DNA of 64,000 nt, taken from contig NZ_RAQO01000007.1 in NCBI RefSeq assembly GCF_003610775.1, forward strand, positions 124,305 to 188,304, written 5' to 3'. Source of the stretch: Alginatibacterium sediminis (GTDB lineage Bacteria > Pseudomonadota > Gammaproteobacteria > Enterobacterales > Celerinatantimonadaceae). The number at the start of each line of letters is the position of its first letter. Within the stretch, counting starts at the first letter, position 1. The position numbers and the translations under genes are program-made. The notes below the pieces were generated by a model. That model was given only the letters and a program-made list of their open reading frames with translations. It was not told where the DNA came from and did no database searches. Of this stretch, positions 45,291 through 54,733 are shown piece after piece.

Positions 45291-46898
45291 TTAGTACTTA
45301 AACTGGCTAAGCAACTGATTAAGCTGCGTTACATTTGCCTTAAGGGTGGTTCCGGTGGAGTGTACTAATTCAACATTAAGCGCGTTAGACTTCGAAATAT
45401 CAGAAATATTAATAATGCTTTGTTCTACTTCCGAAACCACTTGGTTCTGTTCATCAGCAGCCGTCGCAATCTGAGAGTTCATTTGGTTGATATTGCCAAT
45501 ATTCTCTGAAATTATCGCTAACGATTCCATTAGCTCTTCAACATGACCATGTGATTGCTTGGCATTATCTCGGCTAACATCAAATACGTTAACCACTTCT
45601 TTAACGTTTTCACGAAGTCGATTGACTACATTTTGAATATCTTGCGATGATTCTTGCGAGCGCACAGCTAAAGTGCGTACTTCATCAGCAACCACTGCAA
45701 AACCTCGTCCTTGTTCACCCGCTCTAGCGGCTTCGATTGCGGCGTTAAGTGCTAGCAAATTTGTTTGCTCAGATATGCTTACGATAACGTCTAACATCGA
45801 ACCAATGTTTTCACTGTCATCACCCAATCGTTGAACAACTTCTTGGGCCGATCCCATTTTCTCAGACAGATTAGCCATTTGAGTTGTTGTGCTGGAACAA
45901 ATGCTTATCCCTTTATCAATGTTTTCATTTACTACAGCGGTCTCGTTTGAAGCACTAACGGTGTATTGTGCAACTTCTTTGGAGGAGACGGTCATTTCAC
46001 TCATTGCACTTGCGGTTTGTTCTGTTTCTTTGAGTTGCTGTGACATATTCTCATGAGTCGTCTCAGCGGTATTCTGGAGCAAGTCTGATGTTTGAGCCAA
46101 TTCAATGGTTGTTTCACTTACAGCCTTAATTGCGGTACGTGTTTTCTCTATGAAACTATTGATATGTTTAGAGGTTTGACCTAATTCATCGTTTCTAGCT
46201 TCGTTCAATCGTAGTGTCAAATCTCCTTCGCCGTGTGCCAAACCGTCAGCCATATCTGACATTACATCTAGGGGCTTCAAAATACCCTTTGCTGTCATAA
46301 TATATAACGCACTTAGCACCAATAATAGTAATGTGGAGAAGAAATAGACCGAGAGTTTTATAGTCTCTGCGTCTTTAGTCTGCTGCGCCAAATTTTCGAG
46401 GGAGCGTTGCGATGCAAGCACCATAACTTCTTCAACTTTGGATGTAATAGCTGCTGCTGCTGTGTCAAACTTCGCCATGAGTTTATTGCCCCCCTCAGGG
46501 CCTTGCTCAATATAGGCATTAGCCATCTGCTTACCGGTATAAAAGTACTGCTCTAGGGTTGGCAGCATGTTTTGATAAGCCCTAGCATTCTCATCATCAA
46601 GAACCGCTAACTCGGCAAGCAGGTCTTTGGCAATTTGGTAGTTTTCTTCGGCAACTTCAATGCCGTCATTAAGCCCATCTAGAGCCCTAGTTGCACTGAT
46701 ATCAGTTAACCACTGCTGAACTTGAATGACCGAAATCTTTAGTTCATAGTTTTTGAAGAGAATAGGCTCAATGGTTGCACCGATCGATGTTGAGGCTGAA
46801 TGAATTTTACTACTTTGATAAATTAGGAATCCGGATTGAATTATTAAAATTGTCATTAAAAAAGACAAAGCGATGTATAGCTTACTTCTTATTGTCAT
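45291..46898 (-). CDS. Methyl-accepting chemotaxis protein
   Basis: This 535-residue chemoreceptor has a first membrane segment at 8-28, a helical periplasmic domain of about 155 residues (four-helix-bundle type), a second membrane segment at about 186-208, HAMP (about 208-262: [36 protein letters not shown]), then a long cytosolic coil with the conserved tip [32 protein letters not shown]. It signals through CheA/CheW to the flagellar motor. Ligand unknown. No che genes lie in the window. Confidence 0.92.
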   Translation of the reverse strand: MTIRSKLYIALSFLMTILIIQSGFLIYQSSKIHSASTSIGATIEPILFKNYELKISVIQVQQWLTDISATRALDGLNDGIEVAEENYQIAKDLLAELAVLDDENARAYQNMLPTLEQYFYTGKQMANAYIEQGPEGGNKLMAKFDTAAAAITSKVEEVMVLASQRSLENLAQQTKDAETIKLSVYFFSTLLLLVLSALYIMTAKGILKPLDVMSDMADGLAHGEGDLTLRLNEARNDELGQTSKHINSFIEKTRTAIKAVSETTIELAQTSDLLQNTAETTHENMSQQLKETEQTASAMSEMTVSSKEVAQYTVSASNETAVVNENIDKGISICSSTTTQMANLSEKMGSAQEVVQRLGDDSENIGSMLDVIVSISEQTNLLALNAAIEAARAGEQGRGFAVVADEVRTLAVRSQESSQDIQNVVNRLRENVKEVVNVFDVSRDNAKQSHGHVEELMESLAIISENIGNINQMNSQIATAADEQNQVVSEVEQSIINISDISKSNALNVELVHSTGTTLKANVTQLNQLLSQFKY

Positions 46899-47439
46899 TA
46901 CTACTCTCGGTCAAAACGGCTTATTAGTCATACTATACTTTTTTGAGAATATTAGTCTTTAGGTTTTCGAAAAAAACATGAGCCCAATCAAGGACTACCA
47001 TTCTAAAGTCGTAGGGTTAAACGCGGAGGCTTGAACTCAGTCCAGTTTGAGTCTTGTTATGATTGGTTTTTTTAGACCTTATCGATGTAGAAAACTTTTC
47101 TTAGCTACGGCTAAGCTAGATGAACCCTCGTAATAAATACCCTTTATGAAGCCGACTACCAGACCGTTTGTGCAATTGCGGCCGCTACAATTGATACATC
47201 ATAACGGCCCATTTCAACTATTTTTTGACGAGGGCTTTACTGCGCAGTAAGTAGTTCATCGCAGTGACGGCAACTGACGTCACCAATTTTACAGAACAAG
47301 AATTAACTGAGCAGAAAATTGAGAACTTAAGTCCTCTCTAAGCACCTATTATCACTAGCAAGTCAGCAATTCCAGCAGACAAAGGCCCTAACCATTTCAA
47401 TAGGCTAGCGTAAGCAATTAGTGTTTCTTGTTATTCCAA
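46899..47439. other. 541-base gap with no supported gene
   Basis: A 34-codon open frame (47146-47250) is the only protein-like stretch, but it has no ribosome binding site. An inverted repeat GTGACG..CGTCAC lies near 47267-47286. Composition is more GC-rich around 47160. This could be a decayed gene, but I cannot name it. Confidence 0.3.
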
Positions 47440-48000
47440 CTACCTTTGAATTTTGGTTGTTTCAACTTCTACCTCATCAGTTTCGACCGGAATGGGGAAG
47501 CTTTCAAATAACAAAACTAATTGTTTTTCAAAGTATAATTCACGCTTTGGGGTTTTGCTTTTCTCATACAGACGCGCCACATTTGTGGCGCTCCAAATAC
47601 TTTGATTTAAGCTGGTATCTACAAAAGAGATGCTAATATATTGGTAATTTTGCTGCACATAATGCGTTGGTGGCTCGTAGACTAATTCCAAATCGTCATA
47701 ATACGGGTTATAGCGGTAACGTGACCCGCCACCTCTTCCTTGCATTATAAAGTCTTGAATAAGTTTGGCATCTACAAGCAACTGAGCGTCGGCTTGATCT
47801 TGTAGTTGCAAACCCCTAAGTTGCAGTAACTTGGTCACTTGCCGTTGTAGACGTTGAAAATCTAAGCTCTCTAAGTCTGGTTGCTCAACAAATGCGAAGC
47901 TTTGGTATTGCGTAAAATCATGATCTGGCAGTTGGTCAATTTGCGGACTAGCGCACGCCACCAGTAAGTTAATCAACGCTAGGAGAAAAATTTTACGCAT
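47440..48000 (-). CDS. DUF4136-like lipoprotein
   Basis: The protein has 186 residues. The signal peptide MRKIFLLALINLLVACA ends with a lipobox cysteine (LVAC), so it is anchored in a membrane, probably the outer. The mature part reads DHDFTQYQSFAFVEQPDLESLDFQRLQRQVTKLLQLRGLQ, matching the DUF4136 pattern, and later SISFVDTSLNQSIWSATNVARL. A gap of 134 bases follows to the trhO gene on the same strand. No enzymatic motif is seen. Function unknown. Confidence 0.75.
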   Translation of the reverse strand: MRKIFLLALINLLVACASPQIDQLPDHDFTQYQSFAFVEQPDLESLDFQRLQRQVTKLLQLRGLQLQDQADAQLLVDAKLIQDFIMQGRGGGSRYRYNPYYDDLELVYEPPTHYVQQNYQYISISFVDTSLNQSIWSATNVARLYEKSKTPKRELYFEKQLVLLFESFPIPVETDEVEVETTKIQR

Positions 48001-48134
48001 ATGCTTCCTTCTTCTTGGTCGCTAATACCAACGTTCTCAATACTGCTAGTAAGCGTTGCCAAGATACAACATTCGCAAAACAAAAACACGCTCAACTAAA
48101 TCTAGCGATACATTTGGCACCAAGGCCGCTTAAC

Positions 48135-49118
48135 TTAGGAATTTGCTTCGTTATTGGCTTCGCGTAATCGCTTTTTGAGCGCTTTGTTTTTCTTTAGCTG
48201 CGTATCAGCCTCGCTACCGATGTGCTCTTGGCCGCGTTGTTCAGCAAGCTCAATTTGCTTTTGACGTTCGCTAAAGCGCTGCTTTTGCAGCGGGGTTAGT
48301 TGTTCATGGCAATGGTGGCAACTCACACCTTTTTGATAGAGCTCGTGCTGTTTATCTTGTTCGGTTATCGGCAGTCGGCAAGCATGACATTGGTCATAAA
48401 TGCTTTTTTCAAGCTTGTGATTTACTGCAACCCGGTCGTCAAATACAAAACAATCACCCTCCCATAAGGATTCTTGCTCTGGCACTTCTTCAATATACTT
48501 AAGAATGCCACCTTGCAGATGATAGACCTCATCGAAGCCTTGCTCTTTTAGGTAGGCTGTAGATTTTTCACAGCGGATCCCACCAGTACAAAACATCGCA
48601 ACTTTTTTGATTTTACTGCTATCGAGGTTTTGGTCGACGTATTCGGGAAACTCGCGAAATGTTTTGGTCTCAGGATTTAGCGCGTGCTTAAAACTACCAA
48701 TCTGAATTTCGTAGTCGTTGCGGGTATCGATAACTGTAACTTCAGGATCGCTAATCAGGGCATTCCAATCACCGGGTTTAACATAAGTGCCCACCACATG
48801 CCGTGGGTCTATACCTTCGACTCCCATGGTCACAATTTCTTTTTTAAGTTTAACTTTACAGCGTTTAAACGGCAGTTCGTCGCTAAAAGATTCTTTATGG
48901 CTTAAATCATTCAATCTGGGGTCGCTTTTTAACCAAGTTAACAAAGCTTCGATTTCGTGAGGTAGTCCTGCAACCGTGCCATTAATACCTTCTTTGGCAA
49001 GTAACAAGGTGCCCTTGATATTGTGCGATTGCATAGTTTTAAGTAGTGAACTGCGGAGTTCTTGATAGTTATCAAGCGCTACAAATTTATATAAAGCGGA
49101 TACAACATAGTTAGTCAT
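48135..49118 (-). CDS. trhO: tRNA uridine(34) hydroxylase, rhodanese-like TrhO
   Basis: The 327-residue protein (YceA-like) contains an acylphosphatase-like N-terminal domain ([17 protein letters not shown]), a rhodanese domain (about 115-215) with the active loop CTGGIRC at residues 177-183, and a C-terminal zinc-finger-like region with CHACRLPI and CHHCHEQL. TrhO makes 5-hydroxyuridine at position 34 of tRNA as a step to cmo5U. Unlike thiosulfate sulfurtransferases, it acts on tRNA. The Lys-rich C-terminus is normal. Confidence 0.92.
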   Translation of the reverse strand: MTNYVVSALYKFVALDNYQELRSSLLKTMQSHNIKGTLLLAKEGINGTVAGLPHEIEALLTWLKSDPRLNDLSHKESFSDELPFKRCKVKLKKEIVTMGVEGIDPRHVVGTYVKPGDWNALISDPEVTVIDTRNDYEIQIGSFKHALNPETKTFREFPEYVDQNLDSSKIKKVAMFCTGGIRCEKSTAYLKEQGFDEVYHLQGGILKYIEEVPEQESLWEGDCFVFDDRVAVNHKLEKSIYDQCHACRLPITEQDKQHELYQKGVSCHHCHEQLTPLQKQRFSERQKQIELAEQRGQEHIGSEADTQLKKNKALKKRLREANNEANS

Positions 49119-49315
49119 AATGTTTCCAATGCTAGCTAGAACGTAAATCTAGTGCGTTAAAAGGAGCGCGATTGTATCAGCTTTGTAAAGAAAGTGGTGC
49201 CATTCTCAAAAATTTAGTAGCACTATTATCCAAGTTACAATTTCGGCATTGATACGTTTTTTAGTCTTATGCAGGTACTATATCTGCTGATTAAAGCATA
49301 CACACAAGGTCTAGT

Positions 49316-50005
49316 TTGAAACTCAATAAACGCTTAAGTGCCATTCGCGACTTAGTAACAGACGATTACGCACATATCTGGGATTGCTGTTGCGATCATG
49401 GCCATTTGGGAGCCTCACTGCTCGACTCGCGCCCAAAAGCTCAGGTTCACTTTGTCGATTTGGTCGACGAGTTAATTTTGAATCTTGGCGAGAAGCTCGC
49501 CCAATACTATCCCTTAACAGATTATAATTGGTTAACTCACTGTTTAGACCTTTGTGATTTGAATTTGTCCCCTTACCCGGGTAAACATCTGCTTGTTATT
49601 GCTGGCGTTGGTGGCGAACTTTGTGCCAAATTTGTAAGCGCAATTGTTAAATCTAACCCAAATGCAGATATTGAGTTTTTACTTTGCCCTGTACACCATC
49701 AATTTGAGCTTCGCTCACAATTAATAGAATTAAAGCTGGGGCTCCTTCATGAAGCGTTGATTTTGGAGAACAACCGTTTTTACGAAATTCTTTGGGTAAA
49801 CAAGCTAGAGCACAGCTCACAAGTTAGTTGCACTATTACAGATGTTGGTGTGGATATTTGGCAGGAAAACGCATCTATCTCTGCAACTCAGATCAATAGA
49901 TATATGGACAAAACACTACAACACTACCAGCGTAAACAGCTGGAAAACAAGGCAAAGATAAGCCCCATAATTGCTGCATACCAAAGTATTCGCCTTAAAG
50001 ACTAA
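49316..50005 (+). CDS. trmK: tRNA (adenine22-N1)-methyltransferase, TrmK family
   Basis: The 229-residue protein starts with TTG after AAGG and opens KLNKRLSAIRDLV. The Rossmann core reads YAHIWDCCCDHGHLGASLL, in place of the usual DIGSDH-type SAM motif, and LLVIAGVGGELCAKFV. The C-terminal coiled-coil helix (RYMDKTLQHYQRKQLENK) fits TrmK. Members methylate N1 of A22 in tRNA. This family is best known in Gram-positive bacteria, so the call is by architecture. The frame is followed by fpr 62 bases downstream. Confidence 0.75.
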   Translation: MKLNKRLSAIRDLVTDDYAHIWDCCCDHGHLGASLLDSRPKAQVHFVDLVDELILNLGEKLAQYYPLTDYNWLTHCLDLCDLNLSPYPGKHLLVIAGVGGELCAKFVSAIVKSNPNADIEFLLCPVHHQFELRSQLIELKLGLLHEALILENNRFYEILWVNKLEHSSQVSCTITDVGVDIWQENASISATQINRYMDKTLQHYQRKQLENKAKISPIIAAYQSIRLKD

Positions 50006-50067
50006 CGCAAAATCAATCTCTTAGTCCTATACTGGTTAACATGTTGTTAAATCGAAATGGGGTTCTA

Positions 50068-50826
50068 ATGCCAGATAGTTTAAAAGGATTCGTCGTCGGT
50101 ACTGTCACTAAACGTGTTGATTGGACCAATAATTTGTTTTCCCTACATATTGATGCAGAGATTGATCCTTTTCAGGCTGGTCAATTCATCAAGCTTGCAT
50201 TGAAGGGCCAAGATGGACAGTGGGTGCGGCGCGCGTATTCTCTGGTCAATGCACCAAGCCAAGCTGGTGCTGAGGTATTAGTAATCGAAATTCCAGACGG
50301 TGGTTTAAGTCCCTTTTTAGGTGACTTGAATGTGGGTGATGAAGTATTTGTCACTCAGCAGGCAGCAGGTTTTATGACCATTGCTGAAATCCCTAAACCC
50401 AGTAAATCACTGTGGATGCTCTCAACAGGCACGGCAATTGGCCCTTTCATATCAATGCTTGAACAAGAGCGCGATCTAGACCGATTTGAAGATATTGTTT
50501 TAGTACATGCGGTTCGCAGCGCCCCAGAGCTTGTCTATCAGCAGCAAATTGAAGTCATCAAACAACGCTATGGCAGTCGTTTTAGATTATGCACAATCGT
50601 CAGCCGCGAAATTCATGATGGTAGTTTACGCGGTAGGATCCCAGCCTTACTGCAATCAGGGGAATTAGAAACCAAACTTGGTCTAGAGCGCCAAACTGAT
50701 AGTTTTTTCTATCTGTGTGGTAACCCCGAAATGGTACGAGATACAAAATTGTGCTTAGAAGGCTTAGGTTACACCAAGCATTTGCGCAGAAAGCCGGGGC
50801 AATATGCTTCAGAAAATTATTGGTAA
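50068..50826 (+). CDS. fpr: Ferredoxin/flavodoxin--NADP+ reductase
   Basis: The protein has 252 residues (E. coli Fpr 248). I use the ATG at 50068 with GGGG upstream; the earlier ATG at 50041 adds nine unlikely residues. Motifs are GQFIKLALKG, VRRAYSLVNAP (FAD binding), LWMLSTGTAIGPFISML (NADP binding), and a C-terminus with LCGNPEMVRD, HLRRKPGQYASENYW. It transfers electrons from NADPH to flavodoxin or ferredoxin. In enteric bacteria it reduces flavodoxin for PFL activation, a plausible role for the pflA in this window. Confidence 0.93.
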   Translation: MPDSLKGFVVGTVTKRVDWTNNLFSLHIDAEIDPFQAGQFIKLALKGQDGQWVRRAYSLVNAPSQAGAEVLVIEIPDGGLSPFLGDLNVGDEVFVTQQAAGFMTIAEIPKPSKSLWMLSTGTAIGPFISMLEQERDLDRFEDIVLVHAVRSAPELVYQQQIEVIKQRYGSRFRLCTIVSREIHDGSLRGRIPALLQSGELETKLGLERQTDSFFYLCGNPEMVRDTKLCLEGLGYTKHLRRKPGQYASENYW

Positions 50827-50840
50827 TTTGAAGCAATAAA

Positions 50841-50862
50841 AAGGCGAGCTAGTGCTCGCCTT
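50841..50862. terminator. Bidirectional terminator between fpr and satP
   Basis: A perfect 9-base stem (AAGGCGAGC-TAGT-GCTCGCCTT). On the minus strand it is followed by TTTTTATT, a good terminator for satP. On the plus strand the tract is weaker. Confidence 0.7.
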
Positions 50863-50879
50863 ATTACAAGCAGATGCTA

Positions 50880-51488
50880 CTAAGCAGCTGCTTGTAAACT
50901 AACGACTTCAGTATTTCGTGCAATCGCTACTGGACCAACTGGCAGTACAACACGCCCAAATTCATTGTTTAGCACTTGCGCCATTGCAAAATAAATAGCT
51001 GAAAGTCCACAGAATATCCCTTCATAGCCAGCAATGGTGCCAATTAACTCGCTACCGGTGAAGTCGCGCAATGCAAGCAATGCAAACAAAATCGTTAAAC
51101 TGCCAAATACAACCTGTTTAGCGCGTGGGTAGCATAATGAGCCTACAAACATAAAGGCGGTAAATACTCCCCACAACAACAAGTAGAATCCCATGAAACT
51201 GTGCGGACTTGCTGATGCTAATCCCATCTCTGGAAGTAACAATAGGCCAACAAAGCTTAACCAAAACAGCCCATAAGAAGTGAATGCTGTCGTTCCAAAC
51301 GTATCACCTCGCTGATAGCACATAATCCCAACAATCACCTGGGAAATACCGCCATAGAAAATCCCCATAGATAGGATCATCGCATCAATTGGGAAAAACC
51401 CTGCATTGTGAATGTTTAGTAAGACTGTCGTCATACCGAAGCCCATAAGACCTAATGGTGCTGGGTTAGCTTTAGAAGTTGTGCTCAA
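50880..51488 (-). CDS. satP: Acetate/succinate uptake transporter (AceTr / SatP family)
   Basis: This 202-residue inner-membrane protein has six membrane segments. It starts with TTG at 51488 after AAGG, reading [24 protein letters not shown], and contains the NPAPLGL motif of the GPR1/FUN34/YaaH family. It allows proton-coupled entry of acetate, complementing the AckA-Pta route that produces it. A CRP/FNR-like site lies about 85 bases upstream. Confidence 0.92.
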   Translation of the reverse strand: MSTTSKANPAPLGLMGFGMTTVLLNIHNAGFFPIDAMILSMGIFYGGISQVIVGIMCYQRGDTFGTTAFTSYGLFWLSFVGLLLLPEMGLASASPHSFMGFYLLLWGVFTAFMFVGSLCYPRAKQVVFGSLTILFALLALRDFTGSELIGTIAGYEGIFCGLSAIYFAMAQVLNNEFGRVVLPVGPVAIARNTEVVSLQAAA

Positions 51489-51565
51489 CGTTTTCTACCT
51501 TTTGCTGTGAAAGTGTGATGCCTGTTTGAAAGCGCTGAATTATCGAGGGAGTTTGGACTTGGAAG

Positions 51566-51581
51566 TGTGATCTAGATCAAA
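51566..51581. promoter_or_regulatory. CRP/FNR-like site upstream of satP
   Basis: TGTGATCTAGATCAAA is within one base of the CRP consensus, with the right arm TCAAA in place of TCACA. It can also be read as a near-FNR palindrome (TGAT-N4-ATCAA). The centre is about 85 bases from the TTG start. Confidence 0.6.
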
Positions 51582-51815
51582 TATTTGCTCGGTATTATTC
51601 TAAAACGCTTATTTTTCCACCAGCAGTATTTCAAGAGCGTCAAAAAGAACAATTCCAAGGCAAGAGTCGAGTTATCTAACAAGAGCGATAATTTCCTAGA
51701 ACTAGCCGTAGGTCTCGTTTTGTAGACTACACTTTATGTTGTAGGCCAATAGAAAGAGTTCGAAGCAAATACGAGTTAAAGATCTCCAAGAAAATCGAGT
51801 ACAAACAGGGGAAAT

Positions 51816-53372
51816 ATGCGCAAAAAGCACAAACGACTGAGACTAATCCAAGAGGACCAATTAAATCATGATCATTCATGGTTTTCTCAAGTCGATAACA
51901 ATACTTTTTATCTCTTTCTTGAACTCAGACAAAAATTCAGCACCGGCACGCAGCATGTTCAAAAAGTATGTGCTTTATATGCCGCTATGGAGACCTTTGC
52001 GAACGAATTACAAAACAACGGGCACCAAGTCATCTATTTAAATTTAGATGATACCCAGCAATACGCAGGGCTTGAGCATTTACTACAACATATCACTGAA
52101 CACCATGAAATAGACTTCTTTGACTATCAGCACGCTGACGACTATGCAAGCCAGCAACAGCTTGTAAATCTAAATTTGAGCTCAAGAGTTGAACAATGTT
52201 GCTATGACAGCGAGCACTTTTTTTTGGCCCATAACGAGTTAAAAAATTACTTTGTAGCCGCTAAAGCCAGTCGTATGGAGCTGTTCTATCGCAAAATGCG
52301 AAAACGATTTGATATATTGATGGACGGTGATCAGCCAGAGGGGCAACGCTGGAATTTTGAAGTCAATGGCCAACAAAAAATTAAGTCTCAGCACGTGTCT
52401 GAGATCCCAGAGCCGCTATGTTTTTGTAATCCAGTAACAGAGATTCTAAAACGATTGGAACGGCATAATATTAAAACGATAGGACGATGCGAGAAAGTGC
52501 TGCTTTGGCCCGTAACCCGAGGGCAAGCAATCGAACTACTGGCCTATTTTTGTAGCCATTTGCTGCCTTCATTTGGGCTCCACCATGACACCTTAAATAG
52601 TAATAGTCCATTTCAATGGTCTTTGTTTCATTCACGTTTATCATTTGCACTCAATTGCAAATTAATCAGCCCACAACTCGTACTTACATTTGCCTTACAA
52701 ATGTATCGTGAGAATCCACAGCTTATCAGTCTCAGTCAAATTGAACGTTTTGTACGTCAGCTATTAGGCTGGCGCGAGTTTGTCAGAGGGATTTACTGGG
52801 CCAACATGCCGGAATACCAAGAAAGCAACGCCTTAGGAGCCTCTCAAAATCTGCCCAGCTTTTTTTCTAATGGGCAAACAAAAATGAATTGTTTGCGCCA
52901 TTGTATCGCCCAAAGCCTTGAATTTGCTTATGCACATCACGGTCAACGCCTCATGGTTCTTGGGAATTTTTGTTTAATTAGTGGAATTGAGCCAAAGCAA
53001 GTCGATCAGTGGTTTCTCACTACATTTATAGATGCCATGCCTTGGGTACAATTGCCTAACTCTCACGGCATGAGTCAATTTGCCGATGGCGGACTCGTTG
53101 CCAGTAAGCCCTATGCAGCCAGTGCTAACTATGTGCACAAAATGAGCGATTATTGCGGCAGCTGCCACTACAAACACCAGCAAAAACATGGTGATAAATC
53201 CTGTCCTTTCAATAGCTTATACTGGAGCTTCATGATCAAGCATCGAGAACACTTTGAACAATACTCGCGCCTGGCAATGCTTTACAAAAATTGGGATCGA
53301 CAGCCAAACAATGAACAAACGGCAATACTCGAGCAAGCAAGATGCTATTCAGAAGAACTGGACTTTTTATAA
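51816..53372 (+). CDS. Iron-sulfur bacterial cryptochrome/photolyase (FeS-BCP, PhrB-like)
   Basis: This 518-residue protein has a DPRP-type N-terminal domain and an FAD-binding C-terminal domain. Four cysteines at 359, 447, 450 and 463 (in NCLRHC, YCGSC and SCPFN) match in spacing the 4Fe-4S ligands C350, C438, C441 and C454 of Agrobacterium PhrB; every offset is nine. The conserved GWREFVRGIYWAN and DAMPWVQLPN surround the flavin. It probably repairs (6-4) photoproducts with blue light. GGGGAA precedes the ATG. It stands alone as a single gene. Confidence 0.9.
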   Translation: MRKKHKRLRLIQEDQLNHDHSWFSQVDNNTFYLFLELRQKFSTGTQHVQKVCALYAAMETFANELQNNGHQVIYLNLDDTQQYAGLEHLLQHITEHHEIDFFDYQHADDYASQQQLVNLNLSSRVEQCCYDSEHFFLAHNELKNYFVAAKASRMELFYRKMRKRFDILMDGDQPEGQRWNFEVNGQQKIKSQHVSEIPEPLCFCNPVTEILKRLERHNIKTIGRCEKVLLWPVTRGQAIELLAYFCSHLLPSFGLHHDTLNSNSPFQWSLFHSRLSFALNCKLISPQLVLTFALQMYRENPQLISLSQIERFVRQLLGWREFVRGIYWANMPEYQESNALGASQNLPSFFSNGQTKMNCLRHCIAQSLEFAYAHHGQRLMVLGNFCLISGIEPKQVDQWFLTTFIDAMPWVQLPNSHGMSQFADGGLVASKPYAASANYVHKMSDYCGSCHYKHQQKHGDKSCPFNSLYWSFMIKHREHFEQYSRLAMLYKNWDRQPNNEQTAILEQARCYSEELDFL

Positions 53373-53627
53373 TTCTCGGATTTTCATTGCATTACAAATG
53401 TCATCTTTTTACCAACAAAGCGTACCGTTTTTAATGGAATGTTAAGTAACTGGATAGTCATTTCCGAATAAATTAAAAAAAAGTCGAGCAAACGTTATTT
53501 TTTTCTAAAACCGAAAGAAATGATTAAAAAGTTATTCTAACTACCTATATATTAGCGGACTTAAAAATATCGGTGATGCTTGTGCTTGTTTGACGACTAG
53601 CTAGTTCACCCTTCAAAGGACTCTTAC

Positions 53628-53776
53628 ATTAAGTTTAGTCATAAAGTCACTGGGCTTCATCCGCCATCACATTCTTAAGCATCGTTATCCTAAGTGTGGC
53701 TCAATACAATATTAGTAAAAATGAAGTCAGCTCGGCTATCCAACAATCGTTCGAGTCGGCAGATAACATTCAGTAA
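53628..53776 (+). pseudogene. Remnant of a chemoreceptor N-terminus
   Basis: A perfect ribosome binding site (AAAGGA, 53615-53620) is followed seven bases later by ATT in place of ATG, then KFSHKVT, the common start of chemoreceptors. The frame then breaks and continues one base out of phase as ASSAITFLSIVILSVAQ, YNISKNEVSSAIQQSF and ESADNIQ, ending in TAA. The rest of the gene is gone. This is best explained as a decayed methyl-accepting protein gene. Confidence 0.5.
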
Positions 53777-53881
53777 TTATTGAGAGCTTGTTGCGCGCTC
53801 TTCTGGCTTATAGCTCGGAAAGTAACGGGTCTATCAATAACAATGACTGCACAATTTGCAGTCGTAAGTAAGGAGTTCAGC

Positions 53882-54733
53882 ATGTTTCGCTTATGCCTTT
53901 TGATTGGCATTTTTATCACTTCAGGAGTCTCAGCCGAAACGCTGAATATCCCTAGTGTTCCAGATGACCAATCGTTTCAAATGCGCGTGCTTAAAGAAGT
54001 GGTAAAGCGAAGCGATGTTTATGATTCGACTAACAACGCTTATGGTAACACTGGCGATGGGTCTTTTGAAAAAACAACTAACGATTTAGCTGATGGCGTA
54101 ATCGATATTCTATGGACAGCTACTCACCTAGAGCTCGAAGAAAAAATGACCGCGATCTACTTTCCGATATTCCGCGGTGCCTTTGGAATGCGGGTTGGAA
54201 TTGTCCCCCGTTCGCAGCAAAACAAACTAGCGGGCGTAAAAAGTCTAAGCGACTTACAGCAGTTTTCAGTGTGCTCAGGTAAAACTTGGGCGGATACTTT
54301 TATTCTTGAAGCGAACGGTATCAAGATCAGTAAAAGCCTCAATTATCCCAACATTTTTTATATGGTTGAAGCCGACCGCTGCGACTACTTCGCGCGAGGC
54401 ATTACGGAGCCTTGGTCCGAAGTAGCCAGTCGACCTGAGCTAGACCTTGTTGTAGATAGCAATATTATGCTGCGTTACCAAATGCCAATGCTATTTTTTG
54501 TCAAGAAGGGAAATACTCAACTTGCAAATCATTTCACCGAAATACTAATGCAAATGTTTGAAGATGGTAGCTACGACAAACTCTTTTTCGCTGATGAGAG
54601 CGTTAACTTAGCCTTGGAAATGGGTAAGCTGCAAGACCGAGTAATCATCGACTTAAAGAACCCTAACAATTCCCCCAGAATCGGCCAAATCCCAGAGCAA
54701 CTCTGGTTTGATCCTATAGCAGGAGCACAATAA
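53882..54733 (+). CDS. Periplasmic substrate-binding protein coupled to a chemoreceptor
   Basis: This 283-residue protein starts at the ATG at 53882 (AAGGAG upstream). It opens with a signal peptide ([18 protein letters not shown], cut before ETL). The mature part is like a type II binding protein. [29 protein letters not shown], then [16 protein letters not shown] and [21 protein letters not shown], follow the usual two-lobe layout. No ABC permease or ATPase lies nearby. Its stop overlaps the next chemoreceptor by one base, so it is most likely that receptor's soluble sensor. Ligand unknown. Confidence 0.75.
   Translation: MFRLCLLIGIFITSGVSAETLNIPSVPDDQSFQMRVLKEVVKRSDVYDSTNNAYGNTGDGSFEKTTNDLADGVIDILWTATHLELEEKMTAIYFPIFRGAFGMRVGIVPRSQQNKLAGVKSLSDLQQFSVCSGKTWADTFILEANGIKISKSLNYPNIFYMVEADRCDYFARGITEPWSEVASRPELDLVVDSNIMLRYQMPMLFFVKKGNTQLANHFTEILMQMFEDGSYDKLFFADESVNLALEMGKLQDRVIIDLKNPNNSPRIGQIPEQLWFDPIAGAQ

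Noticed and set aside
47146-47250. 34-codon open frame reading KPTTRPFVQLRPLQL near its start
   Set aside because: Protein-like but without a ribosome binding site; the sequence does not match any family I know. Could be a gene fragment.
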